Assembly: GCA_030042755.1 (NCBI GenBank)
Contig: JASHZC010000156.1
Coordinates: 1 to 12,827 of the forward strand
Direction: 5' to 3'
Source of the DNA: Vulcanimicrobiota bacterium
Lineage (GTDB): Bacteria; Eremiobacterota; Eremiobacteria; Baltobacterales; Baltobacteraceae
Length of the DNA stretch: 12,827 nt
The position numbers and the translations under genes were made by a program. Of this stretch, positions 4,544-11,489 are shown in pieces. Each line of letters begins with the position of its first letter. The first letter of the stretch is position 1. The notes beneath the pieces were generated by a model. That model saw only the letters and a program-made list of their open reading frames with translations. It made no database searches and was not told the DNA's origin.

Positions 4544-7185
4544 TCGCCAGTCATTCCCGAATAGGGCGCACCTATCCCTAGCCGTAGCGCCGCAGCCACC
4601 GCTTCGGTCCGCGTCGACACGTGCAGTTTTGCAAAGGCACCCGCAACGTGGTGATCCACTGTGCGTACCGACCGGCAGAGCCGGTCGGCAATCTCGGAGT
4701 TCTTCAAGCCCTGGCAGAGCAGGGTGACGACTTCGAGCTCGCGCTCGGTGAGGTCGCAGGGGTTCGCTTTGGTTGACGCGCGTTGGCCGCGCGGTACGCC
4801 TCGCACCGCCCCGGCGCGAAGCTGACGCCGCAAGGCGGCCGCAGCGGGTGCGGCTCCGAGGCGTTCGAAGATCTCCAGCGCCTGCAGTTGTGCTTCTGAA
4901 TCGCCGACTGCGAGCGCACGTGCCTGCTCGTACGGACAGTGCAACGATTCCCACGCAGCCGCCGCTTCGCCGGAACGGCCCTCGATCTGAAGCTTGAAGG
5001 GCTCGGCCAGTGGGGCCGACGGTATGTCCGCAGGCGCGGCGCACCGCATCAGATACGTGAGTTCGCCGCCGAACCACGGATGATCGTCTCGCGCCGCGAG
5101 CAATAGCGCCGGGCGCGCCTCAGCGGCGGCTCGTGCGGGATCGTCTTGCAGGAGCGCGGCCTCGGCTCGGGCGGCCTTCAACTGTCCAATACGCTGCAAA
5201 GAATTCGTAGACCCCACGAGCGACTCCGCGTCGTCGAGTAAGGCATCGACACCTGGATCGCCGCGCCGCAACTTCACGCGCGCGAGGGCTACGAGTGCTA
5301 TGACGCGGCTTATGGTGCGATCGGTGCCCTCGATCACCTCCAGCGCGTGTTTTTCCGCTGCTTCCCAATCCCCCAGGTACATCTCGCACATCGCTAGATA
5401 CGCAGTCGCATAGGTGACCGCGCTATCGATATCTCTCTCTCGAGCGAATGCAGCCGACTGCATGAAGTGCTCCCGCGCTTCGCAGAAATGATAGAGGTCA
5501 GCAGAAGTCCAGCCGAGGTTGTTAAAGATGACGCCGGCCATGAAGTCCAGGCCTTCGCTCGCCGCAATGTCGATTGCGCGCCGTAGGTGCTTGCAGCCTT
5601 CATCATAGTCGACGAAAACGGTCGCCGCACCGAAGACTCCCAGCGCGGCAACGAAGACATCGCGCCCGCCGAAGCGCTCGGCCAGATCGATCGCCTTCTT
5701 ACTCCAAAAAATCGCCTGCTCGCACTCGCGGTTCAACATCCGCAGATGCGCCTGCACGCGATATGCGTGAGCTAACTCGATGCTCGGCGAGCTCGCTTCG
5801 AGCCGCTTGATGGACGCCAGACTGGCGGCGTCGGCGTCGGCCGTCCGCAACGCGCGCATATACGCCAGCGCAAGCTCGCTCAGATTCCTCGCCTCGCCCG
5901 CGTCGTTGCCGGCTAGTCGATGAAGCCCGACCGCCGCCTCGCGCGCGTTGATGGCATCATCTAATTGAGCCGTGAACTGGCACTCCTGGGCGTAGGCTTC
6001 AATCCAGGAGACGCGGTCGGGATGCTCCGCCGCCTCTGCGCACGCGAGGGCCGCGATATAATGCGCTATTGCTTCGCGATGCGCTCTGCGTAGCGATGCT
6101 TCGCGCGCGGCTCGCGGCGCATACCGCAAGACGGCGGAGGTGTCGCCCGTTCGCGTTGCATGATGCGACAGCCGGGCCGCCGGAACGCGATCGGCATGCC
6201 CCTCCAGGACTTGCAGTACGCGGCTATGGAGCGCGCGCGCGGCCGGCGTCGACAGCGAGTCCTCGATTACGATCCGAGCCAGCTCGTGGCGAAATTGCAG
6301 CGAAGCCGAATCGGCTTCCAAGAGGCCGGAATTGAGACATTGCTCGATCGTACCGGCATCTACTCTGATGAGACTATCGAATACCCAGCGCTCCATTTGG
6401 CGCGGTACAATCGAGACTAGCTGAAGAACGGCTTGGGCGTCAGCGCTGAGGTGGGCGAAGCGGCCCAGCACGAGGTCCTCGACGCTGTGCGGCATCTCGG
6501 CCCCCGCGCCGCGCAACAGCTCGGTCACAAAGAACGGATTGCCGTTGGTCGCTTCGTAAATGCCCTCGGGGGACTGCAGCGCACGGCGCGCCAGGGCCGC
6601 GACGCCTTCGGGCGAGAGTCTCGAGAGCTCGATGCGCGCGATGTTTGCGCTGGGCAGGTCGCCGATCATACGGCGCAACGGATGGTCCGCGGCGATCTCG
6701 TCATTGCGATACGAGATTACGAGCAGACACGGCACGCGATCGATGCGGCGGCCGAGAAACTTCAGTAAATCGAGGGTGGCATCGTCGGCCCAGTGCACAT
6801 CCTCCACCACGAGCAGCGTCGGTCTCGTACTCCGTTGCAGCTCGTTGATGAAGCTCTCAAAAAGCGTCGCTCGATCACCGCCGGCTCGAAGCTGCGGCCC
6901 AAACTGCGCGTCCGACGAGCGCGCGATATCGTAGAGCGGGGCGAGCGGATGTGGAGTTTCCAATGCGTCGCAGGCGCCCCACCACAATCTCGCTTCTCCA
7001 CGCGCCTCTACAAGCGCACGCAGGACGACGGTTTTCCCGATTCCCGCCTCTCCGGAAAGGAGCACGGCATTCCCGCTACCGCGGGCGGCGAGCTTGAGGC
7101 GATCCTTGAGCGTTTGCAGCGGCTCGTCGCGCTCGATGAGCCCGGCCGCGGTCGCCGGCGACTTCGGGACGCTAGGCGCGCTCAC
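4540..7185 (-). CDS. LuxR-family transcriptional regulator with N-terminal AAA-type ATPase (LAL/MalT-like)
   Basis: A large cytosolic regulator, 881 aa from the GTG at 7185. Seen: Walker A GEAGIGKT (45-52), Walker B LLVVEDVHWAD (124-134), and a long helical, Ala-rich middle (about 350-780) with TPR-like repeats such as ALAYMRAL and AAEKHALEV. At the C-terminus (about 810-872) is a LuxR/GerE helix-turn-helix, LTERELEVVTLLCQGLKNSEIADRL..SVRTVDHHVAGAFAKL. This matches the LAL class, where ligand and ATP binding drive oligomerisation and DNA binding. GTG 7185 is preferred to TTG 7203 because GAGGG lies 5 nt before it on this strand, while TTG has no ribosome site. It is translationally coupled to the downstream eRF1-like gene and divergent from the DUF4242 gene, either of which could be a target. 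Confidence 0.92.
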   Translation of the reverse strand: MSAPSVPKSPATAAGLIERDEPLQTLKDRLKLAARGSGNAVLLSGEAGIGKTVVLRALVEARGEARLWWGACDALETPHPLAPLYDIARSSDAQFGPQLRAGGDRATLFESFINELQRSTRPTLLVVEDVHWADDATLDLLKFLGRRIDRVPCLLVISYRNDEIAADHPLRRMIGDLPSANIARIELSRLSPEGVAALARRALQSPEGIYEATNGNPFFVTELLRGAGAEMPHSVEDLVLGRFAHLSADAQAVLQLVSIVPRQMERWVFDSLIRVDAGTIEQCLNSGLLEADSASLQFRHELARIVIEDSLSTPAARALHSRVLQVLEGHADRVPAARLSHHATRTGDTSAVLRYAPRAAREASLRRAHREAIAHYIAALACAEAAEHPDRVSWIEAYAQECQFTAQLDDAINAREAAVGLHRLAGNDAGEARNLSELALAYMRALRTADADAASLASIKRLEASSPSIELAHAYRVQAHLRMLNRECEQAIFWSKKAIDLAERFGGRDVFVAALGVFGAATVFVDYDEGCKHLRRAIDIAASEGLDFMAGVIFNNLGWTSADLYHFCEAREHFMQSAAFARERDIDSAVTYATAYLAMCEMYLGDWEAAEKHALEVIEGTDRTISRVIALVALARVKLRRGDPGVDALLDDAESLVGSTNSLQRIGQLKAARAEAALLQDDPARAAAEARPALLLAARDDHPWFGGELTYLMRCAAPADIPSAPLAEPFKLQIEGRSGEAAAAWESLHCPYEQARALAVGDSEAQLQALEIFERLGAAPAAAALRRQLRAGAVRGVPRGQRASTKANPCDLTERELEVVTLLCQGLKNSEIADRLCRSVRTVDHHVAGAFAKLHVSTRTEAVAAALRLGIGAPYSGMTGE

Positions 7186-7211
7186 GGGTCCCTCGGTACG
7201 CAAAATGGGTA

Positions 7212-7223
7212 GCCGGCACCGGC
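7212..7223. repeat. Inverted repeat in the luxR / DUF4242 divergent spacer
   Basis: GCCGG-CA-CCGGC has perfect 5-bp arms separated by 2 bp. It lies 27 bp from the LuxR-gene GTG and about 60 bp before the DUF4242 ATG. The position suits an operator for the divergently transcribed regulator. In a GC-rich genome such a short dyad can arise by chance. Confidence 0.3.
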
Positions 7224-7266
7224 AAATTGGGTGACTTCGCCGAGGTCTGCCGGATTGCGCGGCATC

Positions 7267-7272
7267 TATAAT
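7267..7272 (+). promoter_or_regulatory. Consensus -10 box (TATAAT) for the DUF4242 gene, near-leaderless start
   Basis: A perfect TATAAT lies 10 nt before the ATG at 7283, so transcription would begin at about 7279-7283, at or just before the start codon. No Shine-Dalgarno is present between them. No convincing -35 hexamer sits 16-18 nt upstream (the interval there is GC-rich). The combination points to a leaderless or nearly leaderless mRNA for the DUF4242-methyltransferase unit. Confidence 0.5.
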
Positions 7273-7282
7273 CCAAGCCGCA

Positions 7283-7567
7283 ATGCCGCGCTATATGGTT
7301 GAACGCGCCTTCCAAGACGGACTCTGCATTCCCCTCGACGAGAGTGGCGCGTCGGCCTGCGCGACGGTCGTGGACGCCAATGCGAAGCACGGAGTCACAT
7401 GGGTGCATTCCTACGTCAGCCGCGACCTGCGGAAGACGTATTGCGTCTACGACGGCCCTTCGGCCGAGGCGATACGCGCCGCGGCTCACGATACAAATCT
7501 ACCTATCGAAAGCATAACACAAGTTCGCGTGCTTGATCCATATTTCTACCGCCCGTCGGGCGACTAG
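7283..7567 (+). CDS. DUF4242 family protein (SCO4226-like)
   Basis: A 94-aa soluble protein that starts MPRYMVERAF and keeps the family pattern: an early strand, a helix (ASACATVVDANAKHGVTWVHSYVS, in two parts), the strand-turn KTYCVYDGPSAEAIRAAAHDTNLPIESITQV, and a short tail. The KxYCxYxxPSxExxRxxxxxxxxPxxxIxxV layout is diagnostic of DUF4242, a ferredoxin-like fold. One characterised member, Streptomyces SCO4226, was reported to bind nickel; whether this one does is unknown, and its Cys and His residues (C26, H36, H42, C53, H68) would be candidates. It is the first gene of a unit with the methyltransferase, 10 bp downstream. It has no ribosome site and a -10 box almost touching the ATG. 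Confidence 0.8.
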   Translation: MPRYMVERAFQDGLCIPLDESGASACATVVDANAKHGVTWVHSYVSRDLRKTYCVYDGPSAEAIRAAAHDTNLPIESITQVRVLDPYFYRPSGD

Positions 7568-7577
7568 GGAGAGACGC

Positions 7578-8666
7578 ATGTCCATCGAGACCGCCGCAGC
7601 ACCGGCCCGGCACCCCGAGCCAGAAAAACTCAACGCCTTCGTCGGAAAGATGCTCGGCGACTTAGGCGCCATCGCGACGGCTGCGCTCGTCATCATCGGC
7701 GACAAGCTCGGACTCTATCGCGAGCTCCAAAAAGGTGAATCTTTGACCAGCGCGGAGCTCGCCGAGCGCACCGGCACCGCCGAACGTTACGTTCGCGAAT
7801 GGCTGGCGAATCAAGCCGCGAGTGGATATCTCGAGTACGAAGCCGCAACGCAGCGATTCTCGCTGCCGCCCGAGCAAGGCTTCATGCTTGGCGACGAAGG
7901 CAGCCCGCTGTACGTCAACGGCTTGTTTCAACTGCTGCAATCGATGATCGTTGACGAACCTGCGATCGCGGAACGCTTTCGCACCGGCAAAGGGTTCGGC
8001 TGGCACGAGCATGACGCGCGGCTGTTCGAAGGCTGCGAACGATTCTTCCGTCCCGGTTACAACGCCAACTTGGTCACCTCGTGGATTCCCGCCTTACAAG
8101 GCGTCGAGCAAAAGCTGCGTAAGGGTGCCAAAGTCGCGGACGTCGGCTGCGGACTGGGCGCATCGACCATCATCATGGCTCAGGCATATCCGAACTCGCT
8201 CTTTCATGGCTTCGACTACCACGCCAAGTCGATCGGAATCGCCCGCGAACGCGCCAAGGCTGCCGGCGTCGGCGACCGCATCGTTTTCGAGGTTGCGACC
8301 GCAAAGGCGATCCCGCAAAACGACTACGATCTGATCGCCTGCTTCGACTGTCTGCACGACATGGGCGACCCCGTCGGTGCGGCCAAAGCCGTTCGCCGGG
8401 CGCTGGCGCCTGACGGCACCTGGATGCTGGTCGAGCCGTTCGCGAACGATCGCCTCGAGGAGAACCTCAACCCGATCGGTCGGATCTTTTATGGTTGTTC
8501 AACCATGTTATGCACGCCGGGCTCGCTATCGCAAGAAGTCGGCGCGGCGCTGGGAGCGCAAGCCGGTGAGACGCGCATTAGCCGGATTGCGAGCGATGCC
8601 GGATTCGCCCATTTCCGCCGCGCGACCGAAACGCCGTTCAACATCGTCTACGAAGTGAAAGTCTGA
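7578..8666 (+). CDS. Class I SAM-dependent methyltransferase with N-terminal winged-helix domain (Rv2258c-like)
   Basis: A 362-aa cytosolic protein. The N-terminal part (about 20-100) is a helical/winged-helix dimerisation domain, LTSAELAERTGTAERYVREWLANQAASGYLEY, as in O-methyltransferases and Rv2258c. The Rossmann core has motif I VADVGCGLGAS (187-196), the acidic residue of strand 2 in GFDYH (D213), the segment DLIACFDCLHDM (251-262), and the post-core ALAPDGTWMLVEP (276-287). Members methylate small molecules, usually on O; the acceptor here is unknown. The ATG at 7578 has a good site, GGGAGAG, overlapping the upstream stop. The 10-bp gap from the DUF4242 gene indicates one operon. Nothing is missing compared with the family. 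Confidence 0.92.
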   Translation: MSIETAAAPARHPEPEKLNAFVGKMLGDLGAIATAALVIIGDKLGLYRELQKGESLTSAELAERTGTAERYVREWLANQAASGYLEYEAATQRFSLPPEQGFMLGDEGSPLYVNGLFQLLQSMIVDEPAIAERFRTGKGFGWHEHDARLFEGCERFFRPGYNANLVTSWIPALQGVEQKLRKGAKVADVGCGLGASTIIMAQAYPNSLFHGFDYHAKSIGIARERAKAAGVGDRIVFEVATAKAIPQNDYDLIACFDCLHDMGDPVGAAKAVRRALAPDGTWMLVEPFANDRLEENLNPIGRIFYGCSTMLCTPGSLSQEVGAALGAQAGETRISRIASDAGFAHFRRATETPFNIVYEVKV

Positions 8667-8678
8667 AGCCCGCTGCCG

Positions 8679-8715
8679 TCAAAGCGCTTTTGATAGGCGT
8701 TTGATGGCGTTGAAC
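8679..8715. repeat. Palindrome plus short direct repeats upstream of the 7TM gene
   Basis: The 75-bp gap between the methyltransferase and the 7TM gene holds the dyad TCAAAGCGCTTTTGA (8679-8693, a 10-bp perfect palindrome AAAGCGCTTT inside). It runs into two near-identical direct repeats, TTTGATAGGCG (8689-8699) and TTTGATGGCG (8700-8709), followed by a partial third copy TTGA. This may be an operator array or slippage. It is a poor terminator: there is no T-run and no loop. Confidence 0.4.
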
Positions 8716-8741
8716 TGAGGCATCCCCTAGGATGACCGCGG

Positions 8742-10016
8742 ATGTACGCTGCGCTGCTGCTTGCCGCGGTTGTCAACTGGTCGGTTCCCCTGGAAACATG
8801 GAAGTTCAAGACCGGCGACAATCTGCGCTGGGCTGACCCCAGCCTCGACGATCGTGGCTGGGCGACGCTCAGCCTGGCAGCTCCCGCCGAAGCAAATGAC
8901 GGCGATCAGGGCATCAGCCGCTATGCGGCGGGTTGGGCCGCGCATGGCTACAGCGGATACACCGGATTCGCGTGGTATCGCATCCGAGTCACAAACGTGA
9001 CGCCACTAGACCGCGATCTCGCGCTGCTCGGACCTGCGATGGTCGATAGCGCGTACCAAATCTACGCGAATGGACGTTTGCTGGGTGGGATCGGTGATTT
9101 CACGGACGCGACTCCGGTCGCATATGGCATCCGCCCAATGAAATTCGGCTTTCTCGCCGGCGGTCATCCCCCGCTGATCGCGGTGCGCGTGTGGAGTGGC
9201 CCCTGGGCAGCGGGCCCGCGATCGGGCGGGATGCACGTCGCGCCCGTCTTCGGCGACCCTGGCGGCGTGGACGACGCCTTCAGGTCGCAGTGGTTCGAAA
9301 AGATACGCGCCTTCGCCCTCGAGATCGCGCAAACGGCTTTCTTCGTGGCACTGGCGCTGGCCGCGCTCAGCTTGGTACGGTTCGATCGCGCGAAGCTCGG
9401 CCTCGCGATGCTGGCCGCTGCGCTCTTTCTCACGGCGTTGTGGCGAGCCAACCTGTCGATATTCTGGCTATCCGGCATCGAAAGCATTCGGACTTTCTTT
9501 TACGCGCACATCGTTTTGCTCGTGCCGATAACGCTCGGTGCGTGGACCCTCGCGTGGTGTTACCTGTTTCGACTAAGTGAGTCCCGGTTGATCACGCTCG
9601 CAGCATCGGCCTTGACCGCCTTGTATATCGTGACCGAATTTCTAAGACGGCCGGCGCTCAACGGCGGCTTCTTGCCGACACTGGCGCCGGCGGCGGCGGT
9701 CGCTTCAAAATGGGATCGCTACGCATTCCTGGCGTTACTCTTCTATATCGTCTATCGCGGCTTCCGCGAGCGTGGCCTCGAGGCGTGGTTCGCGCTGCCG
9801 GCCGTCGTTACGGTTTCGATTGGACAATTCTCCGGCGAGCTTCTTGCCTTTGGTGTACCGGGCATCTGGTTCCCGTTCGGCATGGGAGTATCGCTGGCGA
9901 ACTACGCCTATCTCGCTTCGACCCCGGCGATCGCCCTATTGCTATGGAGCCGACTCTACGTACCCATCGCCTTGAGCAGTATGCGCTTGGGTCGACAGCC
10001 GTCGAACTCACCGTAA
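8742..10016 (+). CDS. Membrane protein: extracytoplasmic jelly-roll domain plus seven transmembrane helices, no output domain
   Basis: A 424-aa protein. A short hydrophobic N-terminus (1-11) is probably a signal sequence. Residues about 15-175 form a beta-rich galactose-binding/GH2-like jelly roll: [41 protein letters not shown]. Seven hydrophobic helices follow, near 188-213, 218-238, 250-276, 283-301, 326-341, 347-370 and 380-405. This layout matches the 7TMR-DISM-type input half of histidine kinases, SpoIIE/PP2C phosphatases and cyclases, but the protein stops about 19 residues after the last helix. No output module continues in another frame. The ATG at 8742 has AGGA 9 nt upstream. The last 61 bp overlap the convergent yjbQ gene. 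Function beyond sensing is not assignable. Confidence 0.8.
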   Translation: MYAALLLAAVVNWSVPLETWKFKTGDNLRWADPSLDDRGWATLSLAAPAEANDGDQGISRYAAGWAAHGYSGYTGFAWYRIRVTNVTPLDRDLALLGPAMVDSAYQIYANGRLLGGIGDFTDATPVAYGIRPMKFGFLAGGHPPLIAVRVWSGPWAAGPRSGGMHVAPVFGDPGGVDDAFRSQWFEKIRAFALEIAQTAFFVALALAALSLVRFDRAKLGLAMLAAALFLTALWRANLSIFWLSGIESIRTFFYAHIVLLVPITLGAWTLAWCYLFRLSESRLITLAASALTALYIVTEFLRRPALNGGFLPTLAPAAAVASKWDRYAFLALLFYIVYRGFRERGLEAWFALPAVVTVSIGQFSGELLAFGVPGIWFPFGMGVSLANYAYLASTPAIALLLWSRLYVPIALSSMRLGRQPSNSP

Positions 10017-10369
10017 TGGACGCGCTCCCAAGGGCCGAAATCGAGTTTCCCGTTCGTGACCGGCACGACCACTTGATGGCCTAGGATCATGCGTTTGAGG
10101 TGGGCGTCGGCGTTGTCTTCGCCGGTTCGATGGTGCTCGTAATCCGGTTTGCTGGGCGCAAGCTGCTCTAGCCAGGTTGCGATGTCGCGCCACAAACCGG
10201 CTTCGTGGTCGTTGACGAAAATACTGGCGGTGATGTGCATGGCGCTCCCCAGGATGATCCCGTCCGTGAGTTTTGCCTCGGCGCAAAACCGCGCGACCTC
10301 GCCGGTGATGTCAAGGATTTCGTACCGCTTCTTCGTTTGAATCGTGAGATAGTCGGTATGAGTGATCAT
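9956..10369 (-). CDS. yjbQ: YjbQ / UPF0047 family protein (secondary thiamine-phosphate synthase-type)
   Basis: A 137-aa soluble protein with all family hallmarks: [19 protein letters not shown] (38-56, with H45), [19 protein letters not shown] (79-97), [16 protein letters not shown] (100-115) and EFDG (121-124). The length is normal. E. coli YjbQ has weak thiamine-phosphate synthase activity and is thought to have another main role; the true function is unsettled. The start is ATG 10369, with only a weak AGAG site upstream. It is divergent from the LysR gene across 61 bp containing a 19-bp dyad, the classic arrangement for a LysR target. Its 3' end runs 61 bp into the coding region of the convergent 7TM gene. 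Confidence 0.92.
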   Translation of the reverse strand: MITHTDYLTIQTKKRYEILDITGEVARFCAEAKLTDGIILGSAMHITASIFVNDHEAGLWRDIATWLEQLAPSKPDYEHHRTGEDNADAHLKRMILGHQVVVPVTNGKLDFGPWERVHYGEFDGCRPKRILLKAMGT

Positions 10370-10381
10370 GGCTGAAGGCTC

Positions 10382-10400
10382 TTTCCCATTTCTTGGTAAA
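10382..10400. promoter_or_regulatory. Candidate LysR operator between yjbQ and lysR
   Basis: TTTCCCA (10382-10388) and TGGTAAA (10394-10400) are inverted arms matching at 6 of 7 positions around a 5-bp spacer. The site is 12 bp from the yjbQ ATG and 12 bp before the SD of the LysR gene, so a bound regulator could act on both promoters. The strict T-N11-A LysR core does not fall on the arms. Confidence 0.45.
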
Positions 10401-10430
10401 GGCACCGCCTTGGGAGGAGGGGCGTGCTCC

Positions 10431-11444
10431 ATGCCCGACTTGAACGCGCTCGTCATCTTTGGCGCGGTGGTCGAGTCAAACAGCTTCTCTGAGGCTTCGC
10501 GGAGGCTCAACGTTCCAGTCTCGACTGTAAGCCGTCGTGTCGCGGAGCTCGAGCAAGAGCTGGGCGTGCAGCTGCTCGAGCGCTCGACGCGCCGGCTCCG
10601 TCTAACCGAAATCGGTGCGGAAATATTCGAGCGCGCGCGGCAAGGCGTTGAATTGAACGATGCGATCAATGACATCGTCGGCGATCACCTCGAGGTTGTT
10701 GGGGGAACGCTGCGCATCTCTTCTCCGCCGAGCATCTCGGATTCGCTGCTCGCACCAATGACGGCCGCGCTCCAAGAAGCGCATCCGCAAGTGCGGGTCC
10801 AGGTCTTCATTACCGAACGCTTCGTCGACCTCATGACGGAAGGAATCGACGTCGGCTTCATCGTCGGCCCGATTCACGATCCCGCGCTCGTTCCACGTTC
10901 GATTTTGACGTACCGGCATCGGGTTCTCGCAAGCCCGGCGTATCTCGCAAGGCACGGCCGGCCGCGCGCGCCCGAGGATCTGCTCGAGCACCGATTGCTC
11001 GCATTTTCGTTCTGGCGACCCGAAAACACTTGGGATTTCGTGAGCGCCGACGGCTCCGAAACGCGATCCATCTCCTTCCGCCCGTATGTGTCGATGAACG
11101 ATTACGCCGGGATCGTCCCGCGCCTTCTCGACGGAACGGGCATCGGCGAGGTGCCGCCGCTCATTCGACCCGAGCTCGTTCGCGACGGAGAACTGGTCGA
11201 GGTCATGCCGGATTGGCAGTTTCCGTACTTCGATCTGAAGGTCGCCTATCACGGCGGCCGATACGTACCGCGCGTCGTGCGCATTTTCACCGAGATCGCG
11301 GGCCGGCTTGCGCCGGCGCTCTTTCCGTCGCTACCGCGCGCGCCTCAGGGCGACAAACACCATGCAGCCGTTGACGGCAGTTCTCAGCTCGGCCCCCTTG
11401 GATCGCGTTTTAAGCCAGGATTTCCGCACGCTAAGCGGCGTTGA
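10431..11444 (+). CDS. LysR-family transcriptional regulator
   Basis: A 337-aa DNA-binding regulator. The winged helix-turn-helix spans 1-62 ([20 protein letters not shown].., [23 protein letters not shown]). A linker helix follows, and a periplasmic-binding-like effector domain covers about 90-295 ([20 protein letters not shown]..., [15 protein letters not shown]...), closest to the CrgA/DsdC-like branch. The start at 10431 is chosen over the upstream in-frame GTG/ATG at 10362-10368 because GGAGGAGG (10413-10420) sits 10 nt before it and the HTH begins at the usual distance. The C-terminus carries roughly 30-35 extra polar residues (from QGDKHH...), which read in another frame over a glycosylase-like remnant; the original stop may have been lost. 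Its likely target is the divergent yjbQ. Confidence 0.92.
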   Translation: MPDLNALVIFGAVVESNSFSEASRRLNVPVSTVSRRVAELEQELGVQLLERSTRRLRLTEIGAEIFERARQGVELNDAINDIVGDHLEVVGGTLRISSPPSISDSLLAPMTAALQEAHPQVRVQVFITERFVDLMTEGIDVGFIVGPIHDPALVPRSILTYRHRVLASPAYLARHGRPRAPEDLLEHRLLAFSFWRPENTWDFVSADGSETRSISFRPYVSMNDYAGIVPRLLDGTGIGEVPPLIRPELVRDGELVEVMPDWQFPYFDLKVAYHGGRYVPRVVRIFTEIAGRLAPALFPSLPRAPQGDKHHAAVDGSSQLGPLGSRFKPGFPHAKRR

Positions 11445-11478
11445 GCTAGCGCACGATCTGCTCATTGGTAAATCGTAG
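11362..11478 (+). pseudogene. Possible N-terminal remnant of a DNA-3-methyladenine glycosylase (Mpg/AAG-like)
   Basis: A 38-codon ORF, ATG 11362 to TAG 11476-11478, overlapping the 3' end of the LysR gene in another frame. Its second half, [20 protein letters not shown] followed by LLIGKS, resembles the start of Mpg/AAG glycosylases (LPRxFF...TLEVARDLLGKxLV), but a stop comes exactly where the family continues, and nothing matching follows before the NiCoT gene at 11490. Either a deletion removed about 80% of a glycosylase gene or this is an unrelated small ORF. The similarity is by eye and short. Confidence 0.35.
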
Positions 11479-11489
11479 ACAAAAACCAG

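Noticed and set aside
4544..5077. Open frame extending the eRF1-like gene upstream by 178 codons
   Set aside because: It is antisense-frame shadow inside the LuxR regulator gene, Arg-rich with no domain; the ATGA-coupled ATG at 4543 gives a normal-length family member.
7186..7203. TTG start of the LuxR regulator
   Set aside because: No ribosome site precedes it, while GTG 7185 has GAGGG at 5 nt.
7227..7266. -35 box for the TATAAT at 7267
   Set aside because: No hexamer resembling TTGACA lies 16-18 bp upstream; TTGGGT is about 34 bp away, too far to pair with it.
8667..8700. Intrinsic terminator after the methyltransferase
   Set aside because: The palindrome has essentially no loop and no T-run follows, so it does not fit a Rho-independent terminator.
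8732..8741. ATG at 8732 as start of the 7TM gene
   Set aside because: It is in a different frame and gives Cys-rich nonsense rather than the signal sequence.
10362..10430. Upstream GTG/ATG start for LysR
   Set aside because: It would overlap the yjbQ start and the dyad and put 23 odd residues before the HTH; the strong SD at 10413-10420 supports ATG 10431.
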